40,475 nucleotides of DNA from an uncultured Oscillospiraceae bacterium (GCA_949283785.1 CASDTR010000046.1:1-40475), one strand, 5' to 3'. Shown: positions 16,590 to 26,345, counted from the stretch's first letter. The notes: generated from the sequence alone by a model not told the origin. Program-made: numbers and translations.

Positions 16590-17516
16590 ATGGCTGTATT
16601 ACAATGGATAAGCGGTTTTCTTGATTCTTTCTTTAGCCTGATGTCTACTTTCAGACCTCAGGATTTTCTTGATATTCTTCTGGTTGCTTTTATTGTCTAC
16701 AACAGCATAAAAATTATAAGAGAGACAAGGGCTATTCAGCTTCTCAAGGGACTTATATTATTAGCCATCATCTATCTTATTGTGAATATTTTGGATATGC
16801 AGGCTATCAGCTATATCCTCGATATGATAATCAAATTCGGCGTAGTAATTATTGTTATACTGTTCCAGCCCGAAATCAGACACGCTCTTGAGAGCATAGG
16901 CCGAAGCAGTTTTACTAAGCTGAATATTTTTGCAACAAAGAATTCGGATTCATTTAAACAGCGAGAGCGCCTTACAAGCGCAATTACGCAGGTTTGCCGC
17001 GCCTGCGTTTCAATGAGCGAAAAGAAAATAGGTGCCCTGATTGTATTTGAAAAATACACTCTTCTGGGAGAAGTTATAAATACAGGAACAATAATCAACG
17101 CGGAGCTTACAAGTCAGCTTGTTGAAAACGTGTTTTATCCCAAAGCGCCGTTGCACGACGGCGCCATGATAGTGCGTGACGGTAAAGTGTTTGCCGCCGG
17201 ATGTATTCTTCCCCTTACTCAGAACAATTCTCTTGACAGTGAATTGGGTACAAGGCATCGTGCGGCGCTCGGCCTCAGCGAGCAAAGCGATGCTCTGGTT
17301 GCTGTTGTATCTGAGGAGACCGGAGCAATTTCAATTGCCGTTAACGGAGTTATAACTCGAAACCTTTCAGACGGAGATTTGCGAATGAAGCTTCTTCAGC
17401 ATATTCTCGGCGATTCGGAGGAAAACGAAGAAAATATTTTTGTAACCACCGTAAAGAAAGCAAAACAGTTTATAAGAAAGGATAAGGAAAATGAAAGCCA
17501 AGAAAAGAAAAATTAA
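16590..17516 (+). CDS. cdaA: Diadenylate cyclase CdaA
   Basis: Makes cyclic di-AMP from two ATP at the membrane. From the chosen ATG the protein has 308 residues: three N-terminal membrane helices (to about residue 95), a coiled linker, then the DAC domain with the catalytic DGA (190-192, in APLHDGAMIV) and RHR (222-224, in GTRHRAALG). The GTG at 16566 is rejected because ATG 16590 has the well-placed GGGTGAT. It overlaps cdaR by 26 bp. c-di-AMP controls potassium and osmolyte balance and cell-wall integrity, and is usually essential in Bacillota. Confidence 0.97.
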   Translation: MAVLQWISGFLDSFFSLMSTFRPQDFLDILLVAFIVYNSIKIIRETRAIQLLKGLILLAIIYLIVNILDMQAISYILDMIIKFGVVIIVILFQPEIRHALESIGRSSFTKLNIFATKNSDSFKQRERLTSAITQVCRACVSMSEKKIGALIVFEKYTLLGEVINTGTIINAELTSQLVENVFYPKAPLHDGAMIVRDGKVFAAGCILPLTQNNSLDSELGTRHRAALGLSEQSDALVAVVSEETGAISIAVNGVITRNLSDGDLRMKLLQHILGDSEENEENIFVTTVKKAKQFIRKDKENESQEKKN

Positions 17517-18768
17517 TCTCCATAACCTTTTTTATAACGATCGTTTTCTTATGTTCTTCTCCGTTATTGCTGCCTTTGCCATTTGGGTGACTATTTCCAT
17601 GACTGCAGGAACAGAAATAGAAAAGACAATTGATAATGTCAAGGTAAACGTAGATCTTGAAAACAGCGTACCGAAGCAGTTTGACCTTACGATGTTCGGC
17701 GATACGGAATATACAGTCTCCGTTACCGTGAGAGGCAAGAGGTACGCTGTAGGAAATCTCACCGCAGATGATATCGATGTTACCGCCCAGACAAACTATG
17801 TGGATTCCGCCGGAAAGCATACACTTTCGCTTAAAGCTGTAGCAAAAGACGATGGAGCCGATTTTGAAATAACCTCTTTGTCGCAGACTTATATTGAGGC
17901 GTATTTTGACGTTTATAAAGAGGCTACCTATCAGCTTGAAACAAACATTGTAACGGATCAGCTTATTCCCGACGGATATATCAGCGAAGAACCGATTCTT
18001 TCCGCAAAGAGCATTACAATCTGCGGGCCTGCGACCGAGATAAATAAAATAACAAAGGTTTACGCAAGAATTCAGGTGGATAAGCCTCTAACTACAACTG
18101 CCACAATAAATGCCGAAATAGTGCCGGTAAATGAATACGGAGGAACTTTGCGCTATCTGTCTGTAAAAGATAACGCCGTTGTGACGATTACCGTTCCCGT
18201 ATTAAAGGTAAAAGAACTGCCGGTATCTGTAGATTTCATCAATGCGCCGAAGGATTATGCCGCTTCTCCGCTGCCGACTGTCGTAACTCCTTCCAAGGTT
18301 ACGATAGCGGGTGATGAAAACTATGTGGACAAACTTGAAAAGATTTCAGTGGGCACGATTGATTTTTCCGATATAGGTTCTCTTAATAATAAATTTACTT
18401 TTAATGCCTCGAGTATTAAGGAAGTAAAATTTATTGACGGAACGGAAAGCTTTGAAGTTGCCGTTGATGCAAGCTCTATGGTAAGCGGAAACTTCAAAAT
18501 TGATTCTTCAAATATTAATATAAGCAATCTTTCTGAGAATGTAAGCGTTGAGATTCCGTCGAGCTTTTCTCAGGAAGTGGTTTTGGTCGGACCTTCTGCC
18601 GATATAGCAGTGCTCAAAAGCTCTGATATAGTAGGTACAATTGATATAAGTTCTGTTCAGGTTGCGCAGGGGACCATGACTTTCCCAATAGATATAAGCA
18701 TAAAAAATAATAATTCCTGCTGGGCTTACGGAGATTACAAAATCGTTGTAAATATTAAGACTCAATAG
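17491..18768 (+). CDS. cdaR: YbbR-domain regulator of CdaA
   Basis: A 425-residue protein with a short basic cytoplasmic start, one membrane helix at about 20-40 (FLMFFSVIAAFAIWVTISM), then an extracytoplasmic region of repeated beta-rich YbbR domains, each ending near VTVRGK, ITICGPATEI, VTIAGDENYV or VVLVGPSADI. In Bacillus and Listeria, CdaR binds CdaA and tunes its activity. The overlap with cdaA supports that role. In many Bacillota glmM follows; here a lipoprotein gene follows instead. Confidence 0.93.
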   Translation: MKAKKRKINLHNLFYNDRFLMFFSVIAAFAIWVTISMTAGTEIEKTIDNVKVNVDLENSVPKQFDLTMFGDTEYTVSVTVRGKRYAVGNLTADDIDVTAQTNYVDSAGKHTLSLKAVAKDDGADFEITSLSQTYIEAYFDVYKEATYQLETNIVTDQLIPDGYISEEPILSAKSITICGPATEINKITKVYARIQVDKPLTTTATINAEIVPVNEYGGTLRYLSVKDNAVVTITVPVLKVKELPVSVDFINAPKDYAASPLPTVVTPSKVTIAGDENYVDKLEKISVGTIDFSDIGSLNNKFTFNASSIKEVKFIDGTESFEVAVDASSMVSGNFKIDSSNINISNLSENVSVEIPSSFSQEVVLVGPSADIAVLKSSDIVGTIDISSVQVAQGTMTFPIDISIKNNNSCWAYGDYKIVVNIKTQ

Positions 18769-18798
18769 TTTTTCTGTTATAAAGGAGGTGACTGATAC

Positions 18799-20211
18799 AT
18801 GTTAAAAAAGCTTTTAGCTGCCGCTGCAGCAGTTTTGCTCCTTTGCCTGCTGTCCGGTTGTGATACGATTCTTTTTTCATCGGTAGACAATCTTATGCGT
18901 CCGCCTAAAATATCAGGCGAAATTAATTCTCAGTTGATGAAAGCTTTCGAGGTTTCTGCCGGCGGCAATTATTCGCTGAAATATCCGCTTTCCGGCGATT
19001 ATCAGTCACCTTGTGTTATGTATGATATGGACAATGACGGTACCGAAGAAGCCATCATATTTTATTCTCCGGAAAACGAGAGTACAACTGTGAGAATGGC
19101 CTTTTTCGATTATTCCGAAGAGAAATGGTCTATTGTTTCCGATTTTAAGGGCCTGGGCAACAGCATAAATCAGGTAAGTTTTGAAGATATAAAAAATGAC
19201 GGAACCGTACAGGTGGCAATCAGTTGGGGCTTTTTTGATACTAAAACTGCCAACATTCTTTCGATTTACAGTATCGGCTTTTCTGATGAAAGCGTTATAA
19301 ATTCAGTACAGCTCATTTTTAATGAACCATATTCCGCAATGAAAATTTTTGACGTTGACGGAAGCGGAGGCAAAGAGATTTTTCTTATTTCAAGTCTTGC
19401 CTCCAATGATAGCGTAAAGAAGATCGGCACACTTTATGCGGTGCGTTCCGACGGAAGTATCGCCTCCGTAAGCTCCGTGACTATGGACAGTACAGTTTCG
19501 GGATACTCTTCAATAAAATTGGAAGCGGCTTCCGAAAACAAGCCTTACAGGATTTTTGTAGATGCCATCAAAGGCGATATTACCATGTCTACGGAAATTA
19601 TATACTGGGACAGCAAGATAAACGGTTTGTATTCGCCGCTGCTCAATACAGATACCCAGAGCGTTACCTCTACGGTGCGAAGCGTAAGAATAGAGTCACG
19701 TGACATCAACGGTGACGGACTTATTGAGACTCCGCTGCAGGTCCCGCTCACAGGGAGTTATACAACTAGCAGTACTCTCAAAGCAGAGGCAAGTGCTGAT
19801 AACGCCGTGGTTTTCAGTTCTCCTGCAACAGCCAGTGTATTCTTAACAAAATGGTGCACCTTTTCTGTTGATAACAAGTTTGTGCCTGTGGCATATTCTG
19901 CTATAAATTCCTCAGATTATTATGTGTTTAATTATAAAACCGAATGGCTTGACAAACTGACTATAGAAAATGATGTTGAAAACAGAATCTGGACTTTTTA
20001 TGAAGTGATCAATTCGGGATCATCGTTAGGCGACAAGCTTTTCAGTATTGCAACCATACCTTTTTCGGACTGGTCCGAAGAAAAATATACAGGATATGTT
20101 AAAATTGCGGAAAACAACAGTTTGGTATATGCCGTAAAACTTTTTGATGCCGCAAAAAATCACGGTATAACAACAGAGATTGTGATGAAACAATTTGAAA
20201 TAATAGAATGA
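18799..20211 (+). CDS. Lipoprotein with VCBS/FG-GAP-like repeats
   Basis: A 470-residue predicted lipoprotein. The signal peptide ends in the lipobox LLSGC, with lipidated Cys21. The mature part holds repeated acidic loops with a strand after them: DMDNDGTEEAIIFY (about 75), DVDGSGGKEIFLI (about 188) and DINGDGLIETPLQ (about 306), typical of VCBS/FG-GAP beta-propeller blades that bind calcium. I do not recognise a specific function. It has a near-perfect ribosome site (AAAGGAGGTGA) and lies between cdaR and a two-component system, so it may be an extracytoplasmic sensor or cell-wall factor linked to one of them (inference). Confidence 0.82.
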   Translation: MLKKLLAAAAAVLLLCLLSGCDTILFSSVDNLMRPPKISGEINSQLMKAFEVSAGGNYSLKYPLSGDYQSPCVMYDMDNDGTEEAIIFYSPENESTTVRMAFFDYSEEKWSIVSDFKGLGNSINQVSFEDIKNDGTVQVAISWGFFDTKTANILSIYSIGFSDESVINSVQLIFNEPYSAMKIFDVDGSGGKEIFLISSLASNDSVKKIGTLYAVRSDGSIASVSSVTMDSTVSGYSSIKLEAASENKPYRIFVDAIKGDITMSTEIIYWDSKINGLYSPLLNTDTQSVTSTVRSVRIESRDINGDGLIETPLQVPLTGSYTTSSTLKAEASADNAVVFSSPATASVFLTKWCTFSVDNKFVPVAYSAINSSDYYVFNYKTEWLDKLTIENDVENRIWTFYEVINSGSSLGDKLFSIATIPFSDWSEEKYTGYVKIAENNSLVYAVKLFDAAKNHGITTEIVMKQFEIIE

Positions 20212-20226
20212 TCAAAGGAGTTCGTT

Positions 20227-20928
20227 ATGAAAAAAATACTTGTAGCGGAAGATGAGTCTGCTATACGCGAATTTATTGTAATAAATCTTCAAAGAGTAGG
20301 ATATACGGTTTTTCAGGCAGCGGACGGAGCTGATGCTTTAAGAATATACGAAGAAAACGGCGGAGACATTGACATGGCACTCCTCGATATAATGATGCCG
20401 ATAATGGATGGGCTTGAGTTATGTAAGGAATTGAGAGCGAGGGACAAGAATATTGGGATAATCATGCTGACAGCAAAAACTCAGGAAATGGACAAGGTTA
20501 CCGGACTTCTTGTCGGCGCCGATGATTATGTTACAAAGCCCTTTTCTCCCACTGAGCTTATGGCGCGAGTTGATGCAGTTTATCGAAGGGTCGTTATGAA
20601 TAAGGAATCTAAGGAGCCTGATTCGCAGACGACAATCGTTTTAGGTGAGTTCACTTTGGATCTGAGAAGCCGCACATTAAAGAAGTCAGGTAAAATGATT
20701 GAGCTCACTCAGGTTGAGTTTCAGATAATAGAGTACTTTTTCAGAAACCCGGAGGCAGCCTTGAGCCGGACTGATATTTTGAATAAAGTGTGGGGAGATT
20801 CATATTTCGGAGAAGAAAAGGTAGTGGATGTCAACATCAGGCGTCTGAGAATGAAGGTTGAGGATGATTCTTCAGCGCCGAAACACCTTGTGACGATTTG
20901 GGGACACGGTTATAAGTGGATGATTTGA
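20227..20928 (+). CDS. OmpR-family response regulator
   Basis: A 233-residue regulator. The receiver domain has phosphoacceptor Asp54 (LLDIMMP), Thr82 and Lys104 (KPFSPTE). The C-terminal winged helix has LTQVEFQIIEYF and VVDVNIRRLRMKVE, ending HGYKWMI. AAAGGAG lies in front of the ATG. Paired with the kinase that starts 32 bp downstream. Targets are not deducible from the window. Confidence 0.95.
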   Translation: MKKILVAEDESAIREFIVINLQRVGYTVFQAADGADALRIYEENGGDIDMALLDIMMPIMDGLELCKELRARDKNIGIIMLTAKTQEMDKVTGLLVGADDYVTKPFSPTELMARVDAVYRRVVMNKESKEPDSQTTIVLGEFTLDLRSRTLKKSGKMIELTQVEFQIIEYFFRNPEAALSRTDILNKVWGDSYFGEEKVVDVNIRRLRMKVEDDSSAPKHLVTIWGHGYKWMI

Positions 20929-20959
20929 ATAATTAAAAATCTGCGAAAGGAGCAGAAAC

Positions 20960-22423
20960 GTGAGTAAATTCAAAGGCATAACAAAACGCTGGTATATCAG
21001 TTCTTTCGGTATAATTGCTTTTTTGTTTTTTATTACCGTAATCGTTTCCTCCGTCGCTTTAAGATCATACTACTATGAGAGCGTAGCCATGACTTTGGAA
21101 ACCCATGCCAATGACAATGTGACTTCATTTTTCAACCTTTACATAGGAGGTACAGATGAGAGATTTCGAAGCGGCGCACGCACCTTTGTAGAGAATTTCG
21201 AAGATAAGGATAAGATGGAGGTCTGGGTCATAGATTCGCATGGTGAGCCGATAATCTCATCAAACGGATTTCAGCCCAATTCGAACGAATCCATGCCGGA
21301 CTATGATAACGCCTATACTTCGGGATTGGGATACGGCATATGGTACGGAAAAATGTCATCCGGTGAAAAGGTTATGGCACTCTCCTATATGCTTCCGACT
21401 GTCGGAAATGCAGAAAGCGGGGCGGTTCGCTTTATTATCTCTTTGGAAGAGATTGACCATCAAATAGCAGCTATTGTTACATTGATTATTGTTATATTCT
21501 CCCTTGCACTGCTTATAGTGGCTTTTTCAGGTTCATACTTTATAAAATCCATAGTGAATCCTGTAAAGAAGATAAATGAAACGGCGAAGAAGATTGCAGG
21601 CGGAGATTTGAATGCGCGCATTGACAGTACCTATTACGATGATGAAATAGGTGATTTGTGCGAGACAATAAACTTTATGGCCGGTGAAATAAGTGAAACC
21701 GACAGAATGAAAAATGACTTTATTTCTACTATTTCCCATGAACTTCGTACACCTCTCACCGCAATAAAAGGGTGGGGCGAAACGCTGCTGCAAATCGGAA
21801 ACAGTGACCCGACACTCATGCAGCGCGGTATGAATATTATAATCAATGAGTCAGGAAGATTGACTGAATTAGTGGAAGAACTGCTTGATTTCTCCAGAAT
21901 GCAGAACGGACGTTTTACACTTAATAAAGAACCGATAGACGTATTGGCTGAGCTTGATGAAGCGGTATTTGTGTTCAGAGAACGCTCCGCAAAGGACGGT
22001 ATAGATCTGATTTATAATTCACCTACCGAATGTGCTCCGATGGTCGGAGATCCACATCGTATAAAGCAGGTTTTTGTCAATATTCTTGACAATGCCTTTA
22101 AATATACCTCACAGGGCGGAAAAGTAGGTGTTTCGGCTCAGATTCTTGAAAGAAAGATCAACATTCTGATAAGTGACACCGGATGCGGTATTTCTCCCGA
22201 GGATCTGCCGAAAGTCAAGGAGAAATTTTTCAAGGCAAACGTTTCTGTACAGGGTGCGGGAATCGGTTTGGCAGTTGCTTCTGAAATAATAAAATTGCAT
22301 GGAGGAGACCTTGAAATCGCCAGTATACTAGGTGAAGGAACTACTGTTACAATAACTTTTCCCATTGAAAACACAGAACTTACACCAATTGTTATAAACG
22401 ATAAAAAGGAGCAGAAAGAATGA
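20960..22423 (+). CDS. Sensor histidine kinase
   Basis: A 487-residue kinase: membrane helix at about 12-34, extracellular sensor domain to about 165, second helix at about 170-195, HAMP region, HisKA with FISTISHELRTPLTAIKGW (His260), then an ATPase domain with N-box NILDNAFKYT, G1 DTGCGI and G2 GAGIGLAVA. The start is GTG behind AAAGGAG. The topology resembles PhoR/WalK/ResE-type wall or envelope sensors, but no PAS domain is evident between HAMP and HisKA. It overlaps the DUF1385 gene by 4 bp (ATGA). Confidence 0.95.
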   Translation: MSKFKGITKRWYISSFGIIAFLFFITVIVSSVALRSYYYESVAMTLETHANDNVTSFFNLYIGGTDERFRSGARTFVENFEDKDKMEVWVIDSHGEPIISSNGFQPNSNESMPDYDNAYTSGLGYGIWYGKMSSGEKVMALSYMLPTVGNAESGAVRFIISLEEIDHQIAAIVTLIIVIFSLALLIVAFSGSYFIKSIVNPVKKINETAKKIAGGDLNARIDSTYYDDEIGDLCETINFMAGEISETDRMKNDFISTISHELRTPLTAIKGWGETLLQIGNSDPTLMQRGMNIIINESGRLTELVEELLDFSRMQNGRFTLNKEPIDVLAELDEAVFVFRERSAKDGIDLIYNSPTECAPMVGDPHRIKQVFVNILDNAFKYTSQGGKVGVSAQILERKINILISDTGCGISPEDLPKVKEKFFKANVSVQGAGIGLAVASEIIKLHGGDLEIASILGEGTTVTITFPIENTELTPIVINDKKEQKE

Positions 22424-23403
22424 GTGAGAAAAAAGGAATACATAAAACCTCTGTTGGCGGACAGGCGCTGATAGAGGGTATAATGATGCGCGGACCGAAG
22501 GGTTCGGCAATGTCGGTACGTCTGACTGACGGTACGATTGAAACTGAATATAAAACCTTCAAATCCTTTAAGGAGCGCTGCAAAATTTTAGGCTGGCCGT
22601 TTATAAGAGGCGTCTTTTCCTTTATCGAATCAATGATAATCGGATATAAATGCCTTATGGAGTCCGCCGAAAAATCCGGTATGCTGGAGGATGAGGAAGC
22701 GGACGCCGAAAATATGTCCAAGCTTGATAAATGGCTTACCGATCATTTCAATGAGAAATTCATGGCCGCAATTTCTGCCGTTGCCATGGTTCTCGGTTTT
22801 GCTTTGGCATTTTTTCTTTTTTTCTGGCTTCCTGCATTTGTTGCGGATATATTAAACAACCTTTTTTCAGGAGCAATAACAGACTTCAGACCTCTTATTG
22901 AAGGCGTCATGAGAATGATAATATTTGTCGCGTATATAGCGGTAGTATCCTGTTCCAAGGATATAAAAAGAGTATTCATGTATCACGGAGCGGAGCATAA
23001 AACGATTTTTTGCTACGAAAACGGCTGTGAGCTTACGGTAGAAAATGTAAGGAAGCAGTCAAGATTTCATCCGAGATGCGGAACCAGTTTTATTTTTGTT
23101 ATCCTCATAATAAGCATTGTACTTTCTTCTGCCCTTGCTTTAATTGTACCCGGCATCCGGGAAATACGTGCAATATGGATAGCGGCTAAAATTTTACTTC
23201 TTCCCATAGTCATGTCGCTGGGATATGAATTTATCAAATACGCAGGTAAGCATGACAATATAATCGTAAAGATTTTCTCCGCGCCGGGCCTGTGGATGCA
23301 GAGGCTTACCACAAAAGAGCCGACGGATGATATGATAGAGGTCGGTATAGAGGCTTTTAAAGCTGTCATCACCGACAATCCCGAAGATGATGCAATCAAA
23401 TGA
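22420..23403 (+). CDS. DUF1385 (YqhQ-like) membrane protein
   Basis: A 327-residue membrane protein with the strongly conserved DUF1385 start GGQALIEGIMMRGP, several membrane helices in the centre, and the motif YHGAEHKTIFCYE followed by RFHPRCGTSF, which has the look of a metal or catalytic site. Function is unsettled in the literature I know. Its place just before prmC is common in Clostridia. ATGA overlaps at both ends couple it to the kinase and to prmC. Confidence 0.9.
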   Translation: MSEKKGIHKTSVGGQALIEGIMMRGPKGSAMSVRLTDGTIETEYKTFKSFKERCKILGWPFIRGVFSFIESMIIGYKCLMESAEKSGMLEDEEADAENMSKLDKWLTDHFNEKFMAAISAVAMVLGFALAFFLFFWLPAFVADILNNLFSGAITDFRPLIEGVMRMIIFVAYIAVVSCSKDIKRVFMYHGAEHKTIFCYENGCELTVENVRKQSRFHPRCGTSFIFVILIISIVLSSALALIVPGIREIRAIWIAAKILLLPIVMSLGYEFIKYAGKHDNIIVKIFSAPGLWMQRLTTKEPTDDMIEVGIEAFKAVITDNPEDDAIK

Positions 23404-24254
23404 TGCTTTTAAAGGACGCGTATAAAAAGGCGGCTGAAATCATTTCTGTTCGAAGTGAGGATGCCCTCTTCGATTCCATGTGCCTGACAGAAAAGGTTTT
23501 CGGTATTGACAGAACGGGGTATTATCTGCGCTCCGATGAAGAAATTTCCGATGAAAAATACGAAGAGCTAATAGGTCTTGCTCAAAGACGCGCTTCGGGA
23601 GAACCCCTTCAATATATCCTCGGAAAATGGGAGTTTATGGGCAGAAGCTTTTTCGTAGGGGAGGGAGTTCTTATTCCGCGTCCCGAAACGGAAATGATCG
23701 TCGAGTCAGCCCTGGATTTTCTGAAAGATAAAAAAGCTCCCGTAATTATCGACCTGTGCTCGGGTTCGGGATGTATAGGAATTTCGGTAGCGGCGGAGCG
23801 AAAGGACAGCAAAGTATATCTGATTGAAAAATCAGAAGCAGCTTTTTCGTATTTGGAAAAAAATATTCGTCTCAACGGCGTGCCGAACGCTGTTGCCGTC
23901 AGGGGAGATATTTTTATTGACGCCTGCAAATTCAATAATGTATATCCTGATTTAATACTGTCGAATCCTCCGTATATTGAAAGCGAAATAATTCCGAAGC
24001 TTCAAAACGAAGTTCTCCGGGAGCCGTTAATGGCTCTGGACGGAGGAAAGGACGGACTTGATTTTTACAGAGCTATTGCCGATTACTGGATACCTTTGCT
24101 CAAAAAAGGCGGCGCCGTGATCGCTGAGTGCGGCGAAAATCAGGCTGAAAGCATATGTGGTATTTTTGAAGAAAGCGAACGAGTAAGAAGTACGTCGTTT
24201 CGACTTGATTACTGCGGGAACGAACGTATGGTGACCGCAAATACAGAGAGTTAA
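23400..24254 (+). CDS. prmC: Peptide chain release factor N5-glutamine methyltransferase
   Basis: A 284-residue PrmC: an N-terminal helical domain (RRASGEPLQYILGKWEFMG), the GEGVLIPRPETE linker, then a SAM-binding Rossmann fold with DLCSGSGCIGIS and the substrate motif NPPYI. It methylates the Gln of the GGQ motif in release factors. The start is one of two adjacent ATGs (23400 or 23403), the first overlapping the upstream stop. prfA, a frequent neighbour, is not here. Confidence 0.95.
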   Translation: MMLLKDAYKKAAEIISVRSEDALFDSMCLTEKVFGIDRTGYYLRSDEEISDEKYEELIGLAQRRASGEPLQYILGKWEFMGRSFFVGEGVLIPRPETEMIVESALDFLKDKKAPVIIDLCSGSGCIGISVAAERKDSKVYLIEKSEAAFSYLEKNIRLNGVPNAVAVRGDIFIDACKFNNVYPDLILSNPPYIESEIIPKLQNEVLREPLMALDGGKDGLDFYRAIADYWIPLLKKGGAVIAECGENQAESICGIFEESERVRSTSFRLDYCGNERMVTANTES

Positions 24255-24282
24255 AAAATGTTTACATTTTCCTTGTTGACTG

Positions 24283-24311
24283 TTTATTCCTTTTGCTGTA
24301 AGCTATATAAT
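24283..24311 (+). promoter_or_regulatory. Weak promoter before the M50 protease gene
   Basis: Perfect TATAAT at 24306-24311; the 17-bp upstream hexamer TTTATT is a poor -35. A TTGACT lies too far upstream (24-bp spacing to the same -10). Confidence 0.4.
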
Positions 24312-24346
24312 ATTATGTGTTCGATATAATTTAAAGGAGCGATTTA

Positions 24347-25033
24347 ATGCTTTATCAGTATATTACAGCACTTCTGGCAGGACGTCAGATTAATTTCCTT
24401 GATTTTTTTATAAATATTTGCGTTATACTTTTTGTCGTGTTTTGCACGATGCCTGTTCACGAATTTGCCCACGCCTATGCTGCACATAAGCTCGGAGACG
24501 ATACGGCAAGGCTCAGCGGAAGGCTTACCCTGAACCCTATGGCTCATATAGATTTTTCAGGTCTTGCCCTTATTGTGCTTTTCGGTTTTGGATATGCCAG
24601 GGCGGTTCCCGTTAATCCGAGAAATTTCAAGGACAGCAAGAAGGGCATGGCTCTTACTGCCATAGCTGGCCCTGTTGCAAACCTTATAATGGCTTTTGTC
24701 TTTATAGCTGTAGGCGATACTCTCAATTATTCCTTAACGGGAAATGTCATTGTGGCTATAAGCAGCTTCTTCCTTCTGGCGGGAATTATCAATGTAAATT
24801 TAGCAGTATTTAATCTCATTCCCATTCCGCCTCTTGACGGCTCGCGTATTCTCGGATTGTTGATTCCGGATAAATATTATTATAAAATCATGCGATATGA
24901 ACGGCAGATCATGGTCGTTGTATTTGTGCTTTTATTCTTCGGCTTTTTGACAAAGCCTCTTCAAATTATGTCAAATTTCGTATGCAACGGAATTGATACA
25001 ATCGTATTCTTATTTTTAAATCTGGTAGGCTAA
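24347..25033 (+). CDS. Site-2 protease family (M50) membrane metalloprotease
   Basis: A 228-residue membrane protein of the short S2P type often annotated YwhC/Rv1737-like. The zinc motif HEFAH is at residues 38-42 in the second helix, and a distal NLIPIPPLDGSRI supplies the third ligand Asp. It has about six hydrophobic segments and no PDZ domain. The ribosome site AAAGGAG is well placed. Adjacent to scpAB, a common arrangement in Clostridia; substrate unknown. Confidence 0.92.
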   Translation: MLYQYITALLAGRQINFLDFFINICVILFVVFCTMPVHEFAHAYAAHKLGDDTARLSGRLTLNPMAHIDFSGLALIVLFGFGYARAVPVNPRNFKDSKKGMALTAIAGPVANLIMAFVFIAVGDTLNYSLTGNVIVAISSFFLLAGIINVNLAVFNLIPIPPLDGSRILGLLIPDKYYYKIMRYERQIMVVVFVLLFFGFLTKPLQIMSNFVCNGIDTIVFLFLNLVG

Positions 25034-25039
25034 TTTTTG

Positions 25040-25774
25040 ATGGAAAAAATCTCATACAAACTCAGCGTTTTTGAAGGCCCCATGGACCTTTTGCTGCATC
25101 TTATCAATAAGCATAAACTCAATATATACGACATCCCGATTTTAGAATTGGTGGAACAGTATGTTTCCTATGTCATGGAAATGGAAAATGAAAATATGGA
25201 GGTAGCCAGCGAATTTCTCGAAATGGCGGCAAGGCTTGTCTATATTAAAACCGTATCTCTTTTGCCTGTTCATGAGGAAGCCGACGAGCTGAAAAAAGAA
25301 CTCACGGGAGAACTTCTTGAATATCGAGACTGTCAGATAATGGCAGGAAAGCTTTCTCAGATGACTGACGGCTTCGATACCTTTGCCCGTGAACCCGACG
25401 AAATAGAAATCGACTGCACATATACGCGTCTTCACGAACCTTCCGAACTTTTAAAAGCATATATCAGCGCAATAGGTAAAGGCAGACGCAGGCTTCCGCC
25501 TCCGGCAGATGTATTTAAGGGAATAGTTACTCACAAAATCGTCTCCGTAGGTTCAAAGATTGTTTATGTTCTTAGGAGGCTTATAAAAAATAATTGCGGT
25601 ACTTTCAGAAGCTTTTTTACGGCCTCTGAATCCAGGTCTGAAATGGTCGCTACTTTTTTGGCCATGCTTGAGCTTGTAAAAGCCAAAAGGATATCCGTTA
25701 CGGGAGATATTGAAAATCCCGAGGTCAGACTTATCAGAAAGCCGGAGGAGGCTGTTTTACTTGAAAATCAATAA
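25040..25774 (+). CDS. scpA: Segregation and condensation protein A
   Basis: A 244-residue kleisin that with ScpB and SMC forms the bacterial condensin. The N-terminal YKLSVFEGPMDLLLHLINKHKLNIYDIPI and middle EFLEMAARLVYIKTVSLLP are diagnostic, and the C-terminal winged helix (TFLAMLELVKAKRI) binds the SMC head. ATG 25040 is taken over the TTG directly before it. Its end overlaps scpB. Confidence 0.96.
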   Translation: MEKISYKLSVFEGPMDLLLHLINKHKLNIYDIPILELVEQYVSYVMEMENENMEVASEFLEMAARLVYIKTVSLLPVHEEADELKKELTGELLEYRDCQIMAGKLSQMTDGFDTFAREPDEIEIDCTYTRLHEPSELLKAYISAIGKGRRRLPPPADVFKGIVTHKIVSVGSKIVYVLRRLIKNNCGTFRSFFTASESRSEMVATFLAMLELVKAKRISVTGDIENPEVRLIRKPEEAVLLENQ

Positions 25775-26339
25775 GCTGAACGGAGCCATTGAAGCAATTT
25801 TGTTTTCAAGCGGGGAACCGGTTGAAACCGAAAAAATTGCTCAGGCCCTCGAAATTGAGTCTGATACGGCGCATAAGCTTATCGACAATCTGTCAATACA
25901 GTATGATGAACGCCAAAGCGGCCTTCAAATAATCAAGCTCGGAGAAAAGTACCAGATGATAACCAGAAGTGATTTCTCCGATTATGTGAGAAAAGTTTTG
26001 GAGGTAAAGAAAAACGCCCCGCTGTCTCAGGCGGCCTTTGAGGTGCTGGCGGTGGTGGCTTACAATCAGCCTGTAACCAAAGCTTTCGTTGAGCAGGTGA
26101 GAGGCGTTGACTGTTCAGGAGTAGTCAATACCCTTTGCCAAAAAGGATTGCTCGAGGAAAAGGGCAGGCTTGACCTGCCGGGCAGGCCTCTGCTCTACGG
26201 CACTACTGATGAATTTTTAAGATGTTTTTCGGTTTCTTCCATTGACGAATTGCCTTCATTGCCCCATGAGGACAATAAAGAAGGCGATGCTGAGGAATCC
26301 GAGGAAACTGCAGGGGACACAGACGTGCAGAACCAATAA
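25761..26339 (+). CDS. scpB: Segregation and condensation protein B
   Basis: A 192-residue dimeric winged-helix partner of ScpA. Key segments are GAIEAILFSSGEPV, EVLAVVAYNQPVTKAFVEQVRGVDCSGVV and GRPLLYGTTDEFL. The C-terminal 35 residues are acidic and probably disordered. Start set at TTG 25761, which follows GGAGGAGG inside the end of scpA; the frame is open upstream to 25710 but without family similarity. A 14-bp overlap implies coupled synthesis with ScpA. Confidence 0.95.
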   Translation: MKINKLNGAIEAILFSSGEPVETEKIAQALEIESDTAHKLIDNLSIQYDERQSGLQIIKLGEKYQMITRSDFSDYVRKVLEVKKNAPLSQAAFEVLAVVAYNQPVTKAFVEQVRGVDCSGVVNTLCQKGLLEEKGRLDLPGRPLLYGTTDEFLRCFSVSSIDELPSLPHEDNKEGDAEESEETAGDTDVQNQ

Positions 26340-26345
26340 AGGAAA

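Noticed and set aside
24250-24275. Terminator after prmC (AAAATG/CATTTT)
   Set aside because: Only 6 A/T-rich pairs with a short loop and no T-run; too weak.
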